Positions 63,894 to 64,000 of a stretch of 64,000 nt of DNA are shown piece by piece. Made by a program: the position numbers and the translations under genes. Position 1 is the stretch's first letter. Each line of letters begins with the position of its first letter. The notes beneath the pieces are model-generated. The model was not told the origin of the DNA. It did no database searches and saw only the letters and a list, made by a program, of their open reading frames with translations. The stretch is from Verrucomicrobiota bacterium (GTDB lineage Bacteria > Verrucomicrobiota > Verrucomicrobiia > Verrucomicrobiales > DEV007), in NCBI GenBank assembly GCA_030625775.1, contig DAOUQC010000003.1, positions 1-64,000 on the forward strand, read 5' to 3'.

Positions 63894-64000
63894 TTAGACG
63901 ATGGTGATCTGTTTCAGATAGGCTGATTTTCGTTCGATGTCTTTTTCCGAAAGCACACCTTCTCCTTCGTATTCGATATCAATGTTCTGGCTTTTGCCGG
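63894..64000 (-). CDS. 3' end of an unidentified gene (partial)
   Basis: Only the C-terminal 34 residues are in the window (GKSQNIDIEYEGEGVLSEKDIERKSAYLKQITIV then stop). The segment is acidic then amphipathic-helical. The family cannot be recognised from so little. It precedes the small hypothetical gene by 23 bp in the same direction. Confidence 0.55.
   Translation of the reverse strand, partial: GKSQNIDIEYEGEGVLSEKDIERKSAYLKQITIV

Overview
The window reads as chromosomal DNA of a free-living, probably aquatic or marine Verrucomicrobiota bacterium. The markers are a 51-residue basic protein of the type shared by Verrucomicrobia and Chlamydiae (MSQHPSLKGSK...), a formylglycine sulfatase, a DUF6807/PmoA-like protein, a long-form IspH, and many genes without a clear Shine-Dalgarno sequence. 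Most of it is housekeeping sequence in short minus-strand operons. No rRNA, CRISPR array or complete insertion sequence was seen. One tRNA-Val(GAC) lies at 43.2 kb.

Layout. 1-1.84 kb: three ORF units, each followed by a related ~125-bp imperfect palindrome with integron attC architecture. Two units are antitoxin/ParE-RelE toxin pairs with ATGA overlaps. This looks like an integron cassette array without an integrase in view. 2.07-9 kb: a fatty acid hydroxylase fused to a CPBP protease-like domain, a NYN nuclease, a diheme cytochrome, acetyl-CoA synthetase, a pseudouridine synthase and the small basic protein. 9-20.9 kb: RND pump, sulfatase, RRM protein, an operon of polysaccharide pyruvyl transferase-like protein, DASS symporter and C-N hydrolase, DUF6807 protein and zinc alcohol dehydrogenase. 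21-24 kb: histidine kinase/response regulator pair and an L,D-transpeptidase. 24-28 kb: hom-thrC-lysC, then queH divergent from metE. 31.5-34.7 kb: gap, then pgk-tpiA. 35-43 kb: ftsH, a bile-acid-type symporter, an HlyD-like adaptor, a lipoprotein L,D-transpeptidase, ispH, a glycosyltransferase-like protein and the tRNA. 43.4-50.6 kb: lipase-like hydrolase, TSUP permease, holA, HAD phosphatase, thrS-infC (infC starts on AUC) and a metallo-hydrolase lipoprotein.

50.9-57.2 kb is the most distinctive biosynthetic locus. It is a compact minus-strand run of c-type cytochrome lipoprotein, FAD-dependent oxidoreductase, type III polyketide synthase, MMPL/RND exporter, UbiE-like methyltransferase and YceI-like secreted protein. 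The content suggests manufacture, oxidation, methylation and handling of a long-chain phenolic or quinone lipid. 57.5-64 kb: gluQ, galU, a glucuronokinase-like GHMP kinase with a palindrome over its start, a PQQ-propeller protein, purB and two small or partial genes.

Functional links: hom, thrC, lysC and metE cover the aspartate-family amino acids; gap, pgk and tpiA lower glycolysis; galU plus the GHMP kinase could supply UDP-sugars; two L,D-transpeptidases act on the wall. All assignments come from motif reading without database searches. Start codons were chosen by hand where the ORF track began too early or too late.
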